Positions 26,857-38,100 of a stretch of DNA of 64,000 nt are shown in pieces. The notes beneath the pieces were generated by a model. The model saw nothing but the letters and a program-made list of their open reading frames with translations, ran no database searches and was not told the DNA's origin. How positions within the stretch are numbered: the first letter of the stretch is position 1; each line of letters opens with the position of its first letter. This DNA comes from Clostridia bacterium (GTDB taxonomy: Bacteria > Bacillota > Clostridia > Oscillospirales > CAG-272), in contig JAFTPD010000002.1 in NCBI GenBank assembly GCA_017463485.1, forward strand, positions 129,229 to 193,228. The letters run 5' to 3'. The translations under genes and the position numbers were made by a program.

Positions 26857-27825
26857 TTATTCAAATACAGTTTCGACGCGCTTTCTTGCGCCTGCGGGAG
26901 AGTATACCCATGAGTCAATATGCTCCGTTTTGTCCCCGTGTATGTAATAGGTGAGGGGAGTGGGGAAGGTCGGCTCGGTACGGTAGCTGTCGAGCAAGAC
27001 CAGCTTTATCTTCATGCGCTCGGGAATTATGCTTTTGATGAATACCGCGCACCCTCTGCCGATCATGGAGCGATAAATGTCCCTGTCCTCCTCTCGCACC
27101 TCAGCAAGTCCCGCAAGATTGGGGGATAGCTCAACAAAAACGCCGTAATCCTCAACGCTTCGTATAATACCCGCCACCGTCTGTCCCGACTCAAAATTCG
27201 CGGCGTTTTCCTCCCACGTGCCAAGCAGCTCCCGCATGGAAACAAAAATACGGTCGTTTGAGCGGTCAATACTGCGTACCACAGCCCATATCGCCTGACC
27301 GCAGTACAGTCTGTCACGGGGATGCGATATGCGGGATACCGAAATAGCATCAACCGATAACAGCGATACCATTCCGCAACCTATATCAACAAACGCGCCG
27401 AATGGCTCAAGATGCGTAACTCGCGCGTTGATAACGTCACCCGCGCACAGGGCGGATAAATATCGCTCGTAGCATTCCATTTGCGCAAGCCTGCGCGAAA
27501 GGTGCGCAACTATTCCATCGGGACGCCGTTCAATTCCGATTACCTTGAAGCAGACCGCCTTGCCAACGCGGGTAAGCACGGCAATATCCTTTATCTCGTC
27601 GCCGTTTTTGACGTATGCACATTCTGCGCGCGGAATGATCCCCCTTACGTTTGGCATGGCAGGGAAATCAACGTGCAGATCAAAGGAGGAATCGCACAGC
27701 CTTGCTATCCCTTCAATTATAGCGCCACATGCCATAGCGCGCTCAAGTCCGTCCAGCGTAGATATAAATTCTCGGTTTTGCGGAGACGATAAAAGATTTC
27801 CTTCGGGTAAATAATACTTTTCCAT
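26857..27825 (-). CDS. S1 RNA-binding domain protein (RpsA/IspH-S1-like)
   Basis: 322 residues. The start at 27825 follows AGAAAGGAAAG; the frame is open upstream but unsupported. At least two clear S1 repeats are present: residues about 125-190 (GDVINARVTHLEPFGAFVDI) and 205-270 (GQTVAGIIRSVEDYGVFVEL), with a more divergent one at about 40-115. It is much shorter than canonical six-domain ribosomal protein S1. A three-domain form of this kind is common in Clostridia and is thought to bind RNA or ribosomes. It is monocistronic, divergent from rplM. Confidence 0.82.
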   Translation of the reverse strand: MEKYYLPEGNLLSSPQNREFISTLDGLERAMACGAIIEGIARLCDSSFDLHVDFPAMPNVRGIIPRAECAYVKNGDEIKDIAVLTRVGKAVCFKVIGIERRPDGIVAHLSRRLAQMECYERYLSALCAGDVINARVTHLEPFGAFVDIGCGMVSLLSVDAISVSRISHPRDRLYCGQAIWAVVRSIDRSNDRIFVSMRELLGTWEENAANFESGQTVAGIIRSVEDYGVFVELSPNLAGLAEVREEDRDIYRSMIGRGCAVFIKSIIPERMKIKLVLLDSYRTEPTFPTPLTYYIHGDKTEHIDSWVYSPAGARKRVETVFE

Positions 27826-28037
27826 AGCTTCTTTCCTTTCTTTTCTCAGTGTTTGTCCTTGACTACAAGAGGAATATATGCCGTACACCTTCGGTGTATG
27901 ACCGTAAAGCATAAAAAATTCAGATAGAAAAATGTGATGGCGCGTGAGAATGAAAGAGAAAAAGCGACGAAAACGCGAGAAAATGAGAGGTCTTGATATG
28001 CTAAATTAAAAAAATCAAAAATTTTTTAAAAAAGGTA

Positions 28038-28066
28038 TTGACAAGCCCAAATTGTTGTGGTATAAT
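28038..28066 (+). promoter_or_regulatory. Consensus promoter of rplM-rpsI
   Basis: TTGACA (28038-28043), 17 bases, TATAAT (28061-28066), with TGTGG before the -10. The leader is only about 40 bases, too short for a large L13 leader RNA. Confidence 0.9.
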
Positions 28067-28109
28067 AGGCGAGCATGAGAAAATGAACTATATGAAAGGA
28101 ACTATCAAA

Positions 28110-28538
28110 ATGTCCACATTTATGCAGAAAAAAGAAGCTGTGGTACGCAAGTGGTACATCATTGACGCAGCAGGCAAGCCACTCGGTAAGACTGCTGTTG
28201 CAGCTGCAAACTTGCTCCGCGGTAAGAACGATCCTACGTTCACCCCCCATATCGACTGCGGTAACTTTGTTATCGTAATCAACGCTGATAAGGCTGTTCT
28301 CACAGGTAAGAAGATGGAACAGAAGTATCACTACCATCATTCCGGCTATATCGGCGGCATGAAGAGCGTTCAGTACAAGACCTTGATGGCAACCAAGCCC
28401 GAAAGAGCTATGGAGCTTGCAGTTAAGGGTATGCTCCCCGATACCACCCCCGGTCGCGCTGCATTCACCAGACTTAAGGTATATGCAGGCGAGGCTCATA
28501 AGCACGCGGCACAGAAGCCCGAAGCTTACGAGTTTTAA
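28110..28538 (+). CDS. rplM: 50S ribosomal protein L13
   Basis: 142 residues. The ATG at 28110 follows AAAGGA with nine-base spacing. Family signatures include [29 protein letters not shown] and [20 protein letters not shown]. Early-assembling 23S rRNA-binding protein. Co-transcribed with rpsI 26 bases downstream, as in most Bacteria. The region 27826-28037 before the promoter is A-rich and shows no gene. Confidence 0.98.
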   Translation: MSTFMQKKEAVVRKWYIIDAAGKPLGKTAVAAANLLRGKNDPTFTPHIDCGNFVIVINADKAVLTGKKMEQKYHYHHSGYIGGMKSVQYKTLMATKPERAMELAVKGMLPDTTPGRAAFTRLKVYAGEAHKHAAQKPEAYEF

Positions 28539-28564
28539 TTAGAAGAAAGGAAGGACATAGCCCT

Positions 28565-28966
28565 ATGTATACAAGTGCAAAACCCTACTTCTACGGCACA
28601 GGCCGCAGAAAGAAGTCTGTTGCTCGTGTTCGCATCTACCCCGGTAGCGGCGAGATCACCATCAACGGTCGCAGCATCGACGAATATTTCGGACTTGAGA
28701 CTCTCAAGCTTATCGTAAACCAGCCCTTTGGCGTAACCGGCACACAGGGTAAGTTTGATATCGTTGCAAACGTAAACGGCGGCGGTATCTCCGGTCAGGC
28801 AGGCGCTATCCGCCACGGCGTTGCTCGCGCTCTCGTAGCAGCAGACGCTAACTACCGTCCCGCTCTTAAGGCAGCAGGATTTATGACCCGTGACCCTCGT
28901 ATGAAGGAAAGAAAGAAGTACGGACTCAAGGGCGCACGCCGTGCACCTCAGTTCTCAAAGAGATAA
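28565..28966 (+). CDS. rpsI: 30S ribosomal protein S9
   Basis: 133 residues. [13 protein letters not shown] at the N-terminus and the basic C-terminal tail ending in APQFSKR, which reaches the P site, are diagnostic. AAGGAAGG precedes the ATG at 28565. Second gene of the rplM-rpsI operon, closed by a terminator at 28986. Confidence 0.98.
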   Translation: MYTSAKPYFYGTGRRKKSVARVRIYPGSGEITINGRSIDEYFGLETLKLIVNQPFGVTGTQGKFDIVANVNGGGISGQAGAIRHGVARALVAADANYRPALKAAGFMTRDPRMKERKKYGLKGARRAPQFSKR

Positions 28967-28985
28967 TTTATTATTTCTCATATAC

Positions 28986-29014
28986 AAAAGCTCTGCATCA
29001 CGCAGGGCTTTTTG
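28986..29014 (+). terminator. Terminator of rplM-rpsI
   Basis: 11-bp stem AAAAGCTCTGC with GCAGGGCTTTT (one G-U pair) and a T tract. Nearly the same hairpin recurs at 41489. Confidence 0.88.
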
Positions 29015-29114
29015 TTTTTCGTATGGTGGAGGATTGCTTCCGTCGAAAACGGACAGAGGACGTTCGTCCCTACGGATGGTAAATAATTGAGCCGTATTAT
29101 TTGGATACCAATAA

Positions 29115-29152
29115 CGGCAGCCTTCTACCGTGTGGTAGAAGGCTGCCGCATT
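29115..29152. other. Strong 15-bp stem-loop downstream of the giant gene
   Basis: Perfect stem 29115-29129 with 29134-29148, loop GTGT, followed by GCATTTTG on the plus strand. On the minus strand it lies about 30 bases past the stop of the giant gene and probably ends or protects its transcript, though its minus-side T run is poor. Confidence 0.6.
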
Positions 29153-29177
29153 TTGTTTGAATATCAAGTAAAATTCA

Positions 29178-32100
29178 TTATTCAAACTTGTAATACTTGG
29201 AATACAAAATTCCTTCAGCATTACTTACGACAAGAATAGCGTCGAGTGCGATCTCATCCGCTGTTCTTACGTCGTCGAACATAGTCACTCCGTAGATCGT
29301 GCCCTTGAAGTACTGACCGCTCGTAGCTCGTTTGTCGTTTCCGACGTTGAAATCACTCGTTATCTCGGGAACGGCAACCGTAAGCTCAACGGTTTCTGCC
29401 AGCACACCGTTTACGTAAAGCTTTACGGTGAGTCCGTCAATGGTCAGTGCAACGTGGGTAAACGAGTTGGAACGAATGTCTGTACTGAATACGTGCGAAT
29501 ATCCGACTCCGTTAACCTTGTAGTACAGACGGGGATTTCCTTCGGTATAGATCTCAAAGTTGATAGCATCTCCGCTTCCACCGTCATACGAGCCAATAAT
29601 TACACCCGCGCGGTTTCTGTAATCGGGAGAAAGCTGTATCAATGCTTCAAATGTCATGGGAGAGGACGCGATAATATCAGTATTCAACGCATCACTCTCA
29701 GAGCCCAATGTAAGTCCTGCATTATCTGCAATGGAAACGTTATTAACATCAGTGTACGTGCAGGAAATTTCCTTTACAGAAATCAATTTACCGCATACAG
29801 TACATTCCTTGTGCTTGAGTCCGTTTGACGTTGCAGTAGCCTCACGGTCAATTATCCAATCACTCACTACGTGATCGTTGTCTGCGGTGTGAGGGTTGCA
29901 GTCTGTATAACCGTAGACTACGGAGTACATGAGATCGTCAGCTTCCGTGGGAGTCAGCAGGGAATCTGCCTTGATCTCTTCAGCGCTTCTAACGTCACCG
30001 AACAGCGCCAGCGAATAGATCTCACCCTTGAAGTACTGCGAGTTCTCATATCTGTTATCACCGCCGACCACGTAGTTCTTAGTGGTAACAGGCAGTTCAA
30101 GAGGAAGCTGTGCAGTTTCGACAGCCTCGCCGTCGACGTACAGCGTAGCCAACGTTCCGTCAACCGTGAGCGCGATATGGACGGGAGCATCAGAGCGGAT
30201 ATCGGTATTGAATATCGTATTTACTCTTACGCTGTTATTTACGAAGAATAGTCGCACACGTCCCATTTCATATATCTCAAAGGTAATCTGCTGAGAATCG
30301 TCGCCGTAATAGTTACCGAATATAACGCCTGCACGTCCGTCCATTGTGGTAGGAACGTGTAAGACGGCTTCCATGGTGTAGGGAGCTGTAGTGAGGTCAT
30401 CAATACGGTCGATATGTATTCCGTCAAAGGTGTGTCCCGTAGGGCGGTATTCGGGAGTGGTGGCAGATTTAATTTCGTCGGTGAGGTTGCACGAATAGAT
30501 GAGCGACTCGGCGTCAGCAGCCACCGAGGCAAAGTCGGACTTGATCTCATCTGCGGTTCTTGCGTCGCTGAACATATATACCGAGTAAAGCTCACCCTTG
30601 AAGTACTGAACGTTATCAACGCGATTATCGCCGCCGATCCTGAAATTTTCGGTAGCTTCGGGAAGGTCAATGAGCATAGCCTTTGTTTCCTTCAGATCAC
30701 CGTCAACGTACAGGTAAGCAGTTTGTCCGTCAACAGTTACCGCGATATGGCGTTTATCGTAAGAGCGGATATCTGTGCCCGAGAATAAGCATTCGCCCTT
30801 TGTGATGCCGTCGTTATAGAATAGTCTTGCACGTCCGTTATAGTAAACCTCAAGATTTATCTGAGCGCCCGTACCGTTGTCATAGTTACCCACAATTACA
30901 CCCGCTCTATCCCAATAGCTCGGCAAAATGCGGATAGTCGCTTCGATAGTATGGGGTGCGCTTGCAAGAGTGTCTACGGATACGGAGGAGTCTGCTGTAA
31001 ATCTCGTTCCTTCCTCCAAATTATCCGCAGCATTTTCTACCTTGGTGAAGTAGTTGAGGTAGAGGAGAGAATCAGAGGCATTATCCATCATAAGGCTGTC
31101 ACGCTTGATTTCGTTAGCGTTCTTTGCAACGCTGTAAAGTCCGACAGCGTAGATCTTGCCCTTGAAATACTGTGCGTTATTTGCGCGGTGATCGCCGCCG
31201 ACCATAAAGTTATCGGTTACAGAAGGGATAGCGTAGGGGAACTCGGCAGTATCCGCAATCTCGCCGTCTACGTAAAGAGTAGCGGTTTTTCCGCTCATCA
31301 CGACCGCAATATGGGTCGGTACACCCGTGCGAACGTCAGCATCAAAATATACCGTTGAGGCATATCCTGCCTTGTTAACGTAGAGTCTGGGAACACCGTT
31401 ATCGTATATTTCAAGGTTGATCTGATTCTGTGTACTTCCGTCGTAATTTCCGAATACGACACCACCGCGTCCCGTATGCGTTGTGGGAAGGCTGATTATT
31501 GCTTCGACGGTCAGAGGAGCAGAGGAGAGAGCTTCAAGTGAAATATTCGTGTTCTCATCAGGAGAGATACCGATATTTTCTATGGAATCGGAATTCGGAG
31601 CGGTTGCAAAGCTTCTCGAATAAAGGAGACCATCGGCGTCATTGGCGACAACAAACATATCCTTTGCGATCTCTGCCTCTGTTCTTACGTCACTGAACAG
31701 TGCAACCGAGTAAATCTCGCCCTTGAAGTACGGTGAATTGTACAGGCGGTTGTCGCGACCGATCATCAGTTCATCGGAAATAGCAGGTATGTTACCAGAC
31801 AGAAGCTGGGTATCCGCAAGAGCCCCGTCTATATAAAGTCTTGCGATTTTGCCGTCAACAGTAACCGCAATATGCACGGGAGTGTCGGAGCGGATGTCAG
31901 ACTCAAAGAAGCACTCGTCCTTTATACCGTTATTCTTGATGTAAAGTCTTACCTGACCGTAGTTGTAGATCTCAAGGTTTATCTGGTTAGCACCCATTCC
32001 GTCGTAGTTGCCTACTATAACGCCGCCACGATCAAGGTGCTGCTTGGAGAGCTGGATATACGCTTCAAAGGTCAAGGGCGTTTGAGAAATGCCCGTAGTC

Positions 32101-35100
32101 ATTTTTTCCTCACCTGTAAACCACATACCCTCCATTCCAACGTCGGTGTTTTCGTTTTCCTTCTCTCCAACGGAGACCTCCTTCATCTCGACTATACTGC
32201 CGCATACGGTACAATCCTTATGCTGAACACCGTTAGAGCCGAGCGTAGCCTCCTTATCGACTATCCATTCACCGGGACGGTGAATGGTTCCGGTGATGAT
32301 CTTTTCGTCGCAGTAGATACACGGAATGTAATAGTAACCGTGTTCATTGGTCTCGGGAATAAATGTCTGCTCGTCACCGTAAGTATGCTCAACGATTCCA
32401 ACAGTAGTAAGATCAGCCATATTGAAGAATACGCTGTCCTCCTCGCAATCGGTTTCCTTGATAACGAGCATAAAGTTGGACTGATAGCACATTGAGCCCG
32501 CATGCATATTGCAGGAGTTGAGCAGGGAAACGTAATATCTCTGTCCATCCTTGACATACGACATAAGGATGTCCTTGTTGTGTACGGAATCGTGCTTGAA
32601 TTCGTTGAGAGATATAAGTCCGATATCCTTGCCGACTGTCAAGCCGTTAAGCTTTGTACCGTCAAAGTTTTCCATCATACCGTAGAATTTGTTTTCTACG
32701 TTTTTGTTGTTGAAGAAGGAGCCGACAATAATGTCCTCCATCTGCTGTCCGAGCGGGAAGTTGGAGTTATACTCCGCCGCATTCCATATAAATATTATGG
32801 AGTCTTCGGAATCATACATTTCGCGGAGATACTTGCAGTAGGGGTTGTAAGCTTCATCCCATACGGTAGTACCGCCGGCAAATGGAGTAAAGTAAAGCTC
32901 AAATACGTCGTCGCTTTCCGTTCCGAGATAAACGAGTTGCTCATCAGCAGGAATCTCGTCATCCTTGCCCGCAAGAATAAGATCTATCTGTCTTGCGCCC
33001 TCGCGGCTCATAAAATCCTGGAACTCGTATATCTGCTCCTGTCCGCAGTACTCGGAGATAAGGCGCAGATAGTTAGCAGACACGCGATAGATATATTCGT
33101 GGTCGGAAACTATGGTCGCGGTCTGCAGCTTCCAGTTGGCGTTATAACCCTTGGAGGTAATACCGTCAAGGTTGGAGCTGGAGGTCCATACGGCATTTTT
33201 ATGCTCAACGCCGTTAATATCGAGGTAATGTGATACCGCGCAGAGCTTGGTGTGCATCATATCTGTTCCGCCCTTTTGTTCGAGAGTCCAATAGCAGAAG
33301 GAGAAGTTCATGTAGTCGCCCACAACACCCTCGGCATAATCAGCATCGCAGGGAGTGTCAAGGTGAGCGGTGAAATACTCGTAGAAATTGGGATCGCTTG
33401 AATTGATCGGGTACGCATCAAGCTGACCTATAACGGTGACATTGATACCCATCTTAGCCGCCGATACAAGCAGATAGGAAACACGGACAAATCCAAATTC
33501 GTCATATTCACATCCGACAAGCTGACGCATATAGCCGAAGTAGCGGCTGTTGCGGTTGATGTTAACCGCAGCTTCAATGGAGAATCTGTACGCGGATATT
33601 GCGATAGAAACCTCCTCTTCGGGGTGTGCCTGCTTGTAAAGCATAGCCTGATAGATAAGGATTCCTTCGCTGGCGGTTGCGATTCCGTCCTTGGCGTAAG
33701 CCGCATATACGAAGCTATCCACAGTTACCGTGCCGCCGTTGATATTTTCAAAATAAGTCACTCCGTCACTCAAGAAGTTGGAGCTCTTATCAAGAACGGG
33801 AAGATCTTCGTAGTATTTGCTTATGTATCCGTCGTTTGTGTTCTGAGCAAGATCAAATACGTCGTTGACGGATACGGGAGCCTTTTCGGGAGTAATATCA
33901 GCCTCTGGTATTTCGTGAACGTAATCGTCATAAGAGGGAATAGCCGAGCTGATCTCCGCTACGGTAAGCAGATTGTAGATTGCCGTAGCCCAGTAATCTG
34001 CATTAAGCTCGCCCGTGGCGTCGTTGTCAGTGTATTTGGACTTGTCAATATTCAGCTTTGCATTGACGGTGTTACCCCAGATGATAGGACCGCCCGTGGT
34101 TGCGGTATTGCCCGAAACAGTCAGTCCGACTAATTTGACGACAGTTCCCGACGTGGTTTCGTACATAAATCCGCCCTTGTCGGCACTGTTGTCAGTAGCG
34201 GTAATGTTATACATATCCACAAGAGACTTGTTGGAGATGTATAGAGCTCCGCCCGCTCCGTCAGCTACGTTTGAATCAAATGTGCAGGTGTGAAGCACCG
34301 ACTGTGAACCTGCAGTATAGATCATCAGCGAGCCACCGTTTTCAGCACAAGTGTTTTGACTGAAGGAGGTATTGTAGACGTTGATAATAGCGTCGGTATA
34401 TGCGTATACAGCACCGCCGTTCTTGGTAGAAGAGTTTGCCGAGATATCGCTGTTGTAAATATTGAGTGTAGCCTCGTCAACGTGGATAAATCCACCGTTG
34501 CCAGAGGCATTTCCAGCAGCAGTAACGTTATTCATGGTTACGGTTGCGGAGGAAGTGATCTTCAGCGCACCGCCTGCATTGTTGGCAGAGTTGGAGCTAA
34601 AGGTCGCGCCGTTTATCTCAACAGTGCTTCCCGCAAGATACCAAGCGCCGCCCTGACCGTCCTCGTCAACGGTTGCGGTGTTTTCGGTAAATTCCGAATT
34701 TTCAACGTAAACGCCGACCTTGGAAAGGGTAGAGAGCGCGCCGCCGTTTACTCCTGCGCTGTTTGACTTGAATACTGTGTCTGTAATGGTGAGAATATTC
34801 CATTCATCCTCAAGCGCACTGCGTCTTGTTGCGTAAATAGCGCCACCGTTGGAGGTTGCAGTATTGGAAGTCAAAACGGAATTTTTGATCTCAACCTTTG
34901 AGTTGATTTCGCGGTTGCTCTGATAGGATACGTATATCGCACCGCCGTTTGCAGCCGCGATGCTCTCTGTGATCTCAACGCCGTCGAGTGTGAGATAAGA
35001 GCTGCGGACGACGATTGCACCGCCGTGCTTTCCTGATGTATTGGACGACATTACAGAGTCGGTGACGGTTGCCATGCTTTCGCCTGCGATATAAATAGCA

Positions 35101-38100
35101 CCCGCTTCGGTAGCCGCCGAGTTTTCCGTGAATTCGCCGTTTTTAACGGTAAGCGAGACCTTTCTGTCAGCATATATTGCGCCGCCGCTTGCCGAGGAAG
35201 CGTTGCCTATCTCGAGAGAAGCCTTGTTGCCCGTAAATGTACAATCCGTGACCGTTGCGATAGCACCCTCGGGATAATCAGCCGACGAAGCGTACAGTGA
35301 GAGTGAGCCGCCGAGAGTTGCCTCGTTGGCGGTAAATGTGCATCTTGTCAGCTCGACATATCGGGTTATGGAATTCAGACTCGATTTGGAGGCATAGACA
35401 GCACCGCCGCGGTTGGTTGCGGTATTACCCTCAAAGGATGAATCGCGGACAGTAAGCTGACCGTACATGCAGATCGCACCGCCGCTGCCTTTAGTAGAGG
35501 AGTTGTTAGTAAATGAAGCGTGACCGTAGATCACATTTGCAGTAAGAGTGGAGGCGTAAATAACACCACCAGAGCTGCGAGCTACGTTGTCGCTGAATAC
35601 GACCTCACCGTGCGCTCCGTCAGTAGTTCCGACGTACAGATGGACCTGTGCGGAGTTGGGGGAGTAGTATACACCGCCCGAAACGGTGGCTTCGTTTCCG
35701 ATAAAGCTGCCGCCAAATATTCTTGTGATTCGGTAGCTGTAGATAACGCCGCCTCGCGCGCCGCGGTTTGCTTCAAATGTACCGCCGTATATGTTGAGGT
35801 TACTGTTGTTGAAGATAAGTCCGCCGACAGTGCTGTGACGTTCTTCCTCGCCAAGGGAAGTATCGCCCTCGTCGTTTATGGTATTGTTTACGTAATGACC
35901 TCCGTAAATGTTGAGCGTTCCGCTGGCAACAACGGCAAGAGTACCGCCTATGCGGTTTTCGATACTGAGGATATACTTTTCATCCAAGGTCCTCAGATTT
36001 CCAACCTTGCAGAAATTCTGCACGGTCACGTTTTCGTAAAGCTCGACCGTGGAGCTGTAACCGATAAACAGAACGCTTCCCACTACGTCAACGGTCATGT
36101 TCTCGGAATTACCGTCAAATACCAGAAGATCCTTTTGCGTGGAAAGGGGATTACCCAACGTAAGCTTTGCATTGTTGCCCATAAGCAACGCGCTCTTGCC
36201 GTCTGCATTCTCTCCGATAACGAATATATCGCCGCCGAAATCGGGAGCGCGGGTAAGCGTATGACCGATAGTAGTAAAGATAGTGGTGTCACCCGTGATG
36301 TAGAAGGTTCTGTCAAGCTCAAAGTCAGCAACCACGCGGATGTGCTTAGCACCGGAAAGGATAGCCGTTTCAAGCTCGTCGGCAGTTGCTACGTCAATAG
36401 CATCCGCCATGTGATCGTAAGCCTCATTACCGTAGTCGAGATATTTGGGAATATCCTCGGTAATTTCGCTATGGGTAAGCTTATTGTAAATAGCCGCCTT
36501 CCAGTAATCACTGTCATAATCGCCGCTTGCATCAAGATCGGTGTACTTGGATTTGTCGATTTGAAGCTTCGCGTTAGTGGTGTTACCCCAGATGATAGGA
36601 CCACCCGTAGTTGCAGTATTACCTGAAACCGTAAGTCCGACTAATTTGACGACCGTTCCGGATGTGGTTTCGTACATAAATCCGCCCTTGTCGGCGCTGT
36701 TGTCGGTTGCAGTGATGTTGTAGAGCTGAACTTGAGATTTGTTTGAGATATACAGCGCACCGCCGTAAGCACCAACGTTCTCGGCAAAGGTACAGCTGTG
36801 TATTACAGAGTTTGTACCGCCGTTGTAGATCATCAACGCACCGCCATTTGCAACAGAGGTATTGCCTATGAAATCAGTGCCGTAGGCATTGAATACAGCA
36901 TCATCCGCTGCATGTACTGCACCGCCGGAAGTATTTGCCGTATTGTCCGATATAACGCTGTTGTAGATGTCAAGCGTAGCCGCCTCAATATAAGCCACGC
37001 CCCCCGACTTCTTAGCTGAGTTGCCCGTAACAGTCACGTCGTTGAGCAAAGCAGTTGCCGAGGAAATAAGGTATATCACACCGCCTTCCGCGGATGTGGC
37101 AGAGTTGCCGGATATGGTCGCACCGTTGATTTCAATATGAGCGCCGTTCAGGTAGAACACACCGCCTGTAGTGGCTGTGTTGTTGGTGAAATCGGTATCC
37201 TCGAAATATGCCCTCGAATTACCGCTCATATAGATAGCGCCCGCTCTGGATGCAGAGGTGTTCTGATCGAAGGTCGTGTTGTAGACAACCATCTCGCGGG
37301 TTTCCTCTCGCTCGTTGTTGCCAGTTAGATAGATAGCCGCGCCGTGCTTGGAGGCAGTGGAGTTTCCAATAAATTCGGAATCGCTTATCGTCATGCGAGT
37401 TGCAGAGGCGTAGATAGCACCGCCGTGGCTGGTAGCAGCGGAGTTGCCCTCAAACGTTGCATTCTTGATAGACGCGAAGTTGCACAGATACAAAGCACCG
37501 CCGCCACTTGTTGCGGTGTTGTTTTTGAAGATTATCTCGCCGTTTTCTACTTCGTCACATTCGTAACCAACATACAGATATGCACCCGTGCTGGCGGGGG
37601 TATAGAGAACGCCGCCAAGCGTTGAGGATGAGTTTTCAGTAAAAGTACCGTTGTAAATACGGAGAGTACGGTAGTTGTAGAGAGAGCCGCCGCGTCCTGC
37701 GTGGTTATTCGTGAACGTACCGCCGTAAATATTCATAACGCCGTGGTTGTAGAAGGCGCCGCCCTGACTGGAAAGGCTTCCCTCATCCGTAGCAGCAGTA
37801 ATATCGTTAACAGTGTTGTTAGAATAAGCACCGCCCCAGACGTTCAGCTCGCCGCCGTTTTCAACTATTGCCACAGCACCGCCGATACGGGCGGGATATG
37901 AGAGACTGTAATCACCCGCCGTGGTGCGGTCATTACCAACCTTGTTGTTATTCGTTACGGTGAGCTTTGTCCCAAGGTTAGCTTTTGAATCGTCACAAAC
38001 GAACAGCACTGTGCCAACGACATCGACAGCCATTTCGGCACTGTTACCGTCGATCGTGAGAGCCGCATCCGAGCCGTCAAGCTTAGCAAGAGTCAGAACG

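Noticed and set aside
27826-27925. Minus promoter for the S1-domain gene
   Set aside because: A TATATT hexamer is present but no -35 at proper distance; left uncalled.
28067-28109. L13 leader RNA element
   Set aside because: Leader is about 40 bases with no evident structure.
35520-36626. Long plus-strand open frames opposite the giant gene (for example 368 codons)
   Set aside because: They are antisense shadows of repetitive GC-biased codons; no ribosome sites, promoters or recognisable products.
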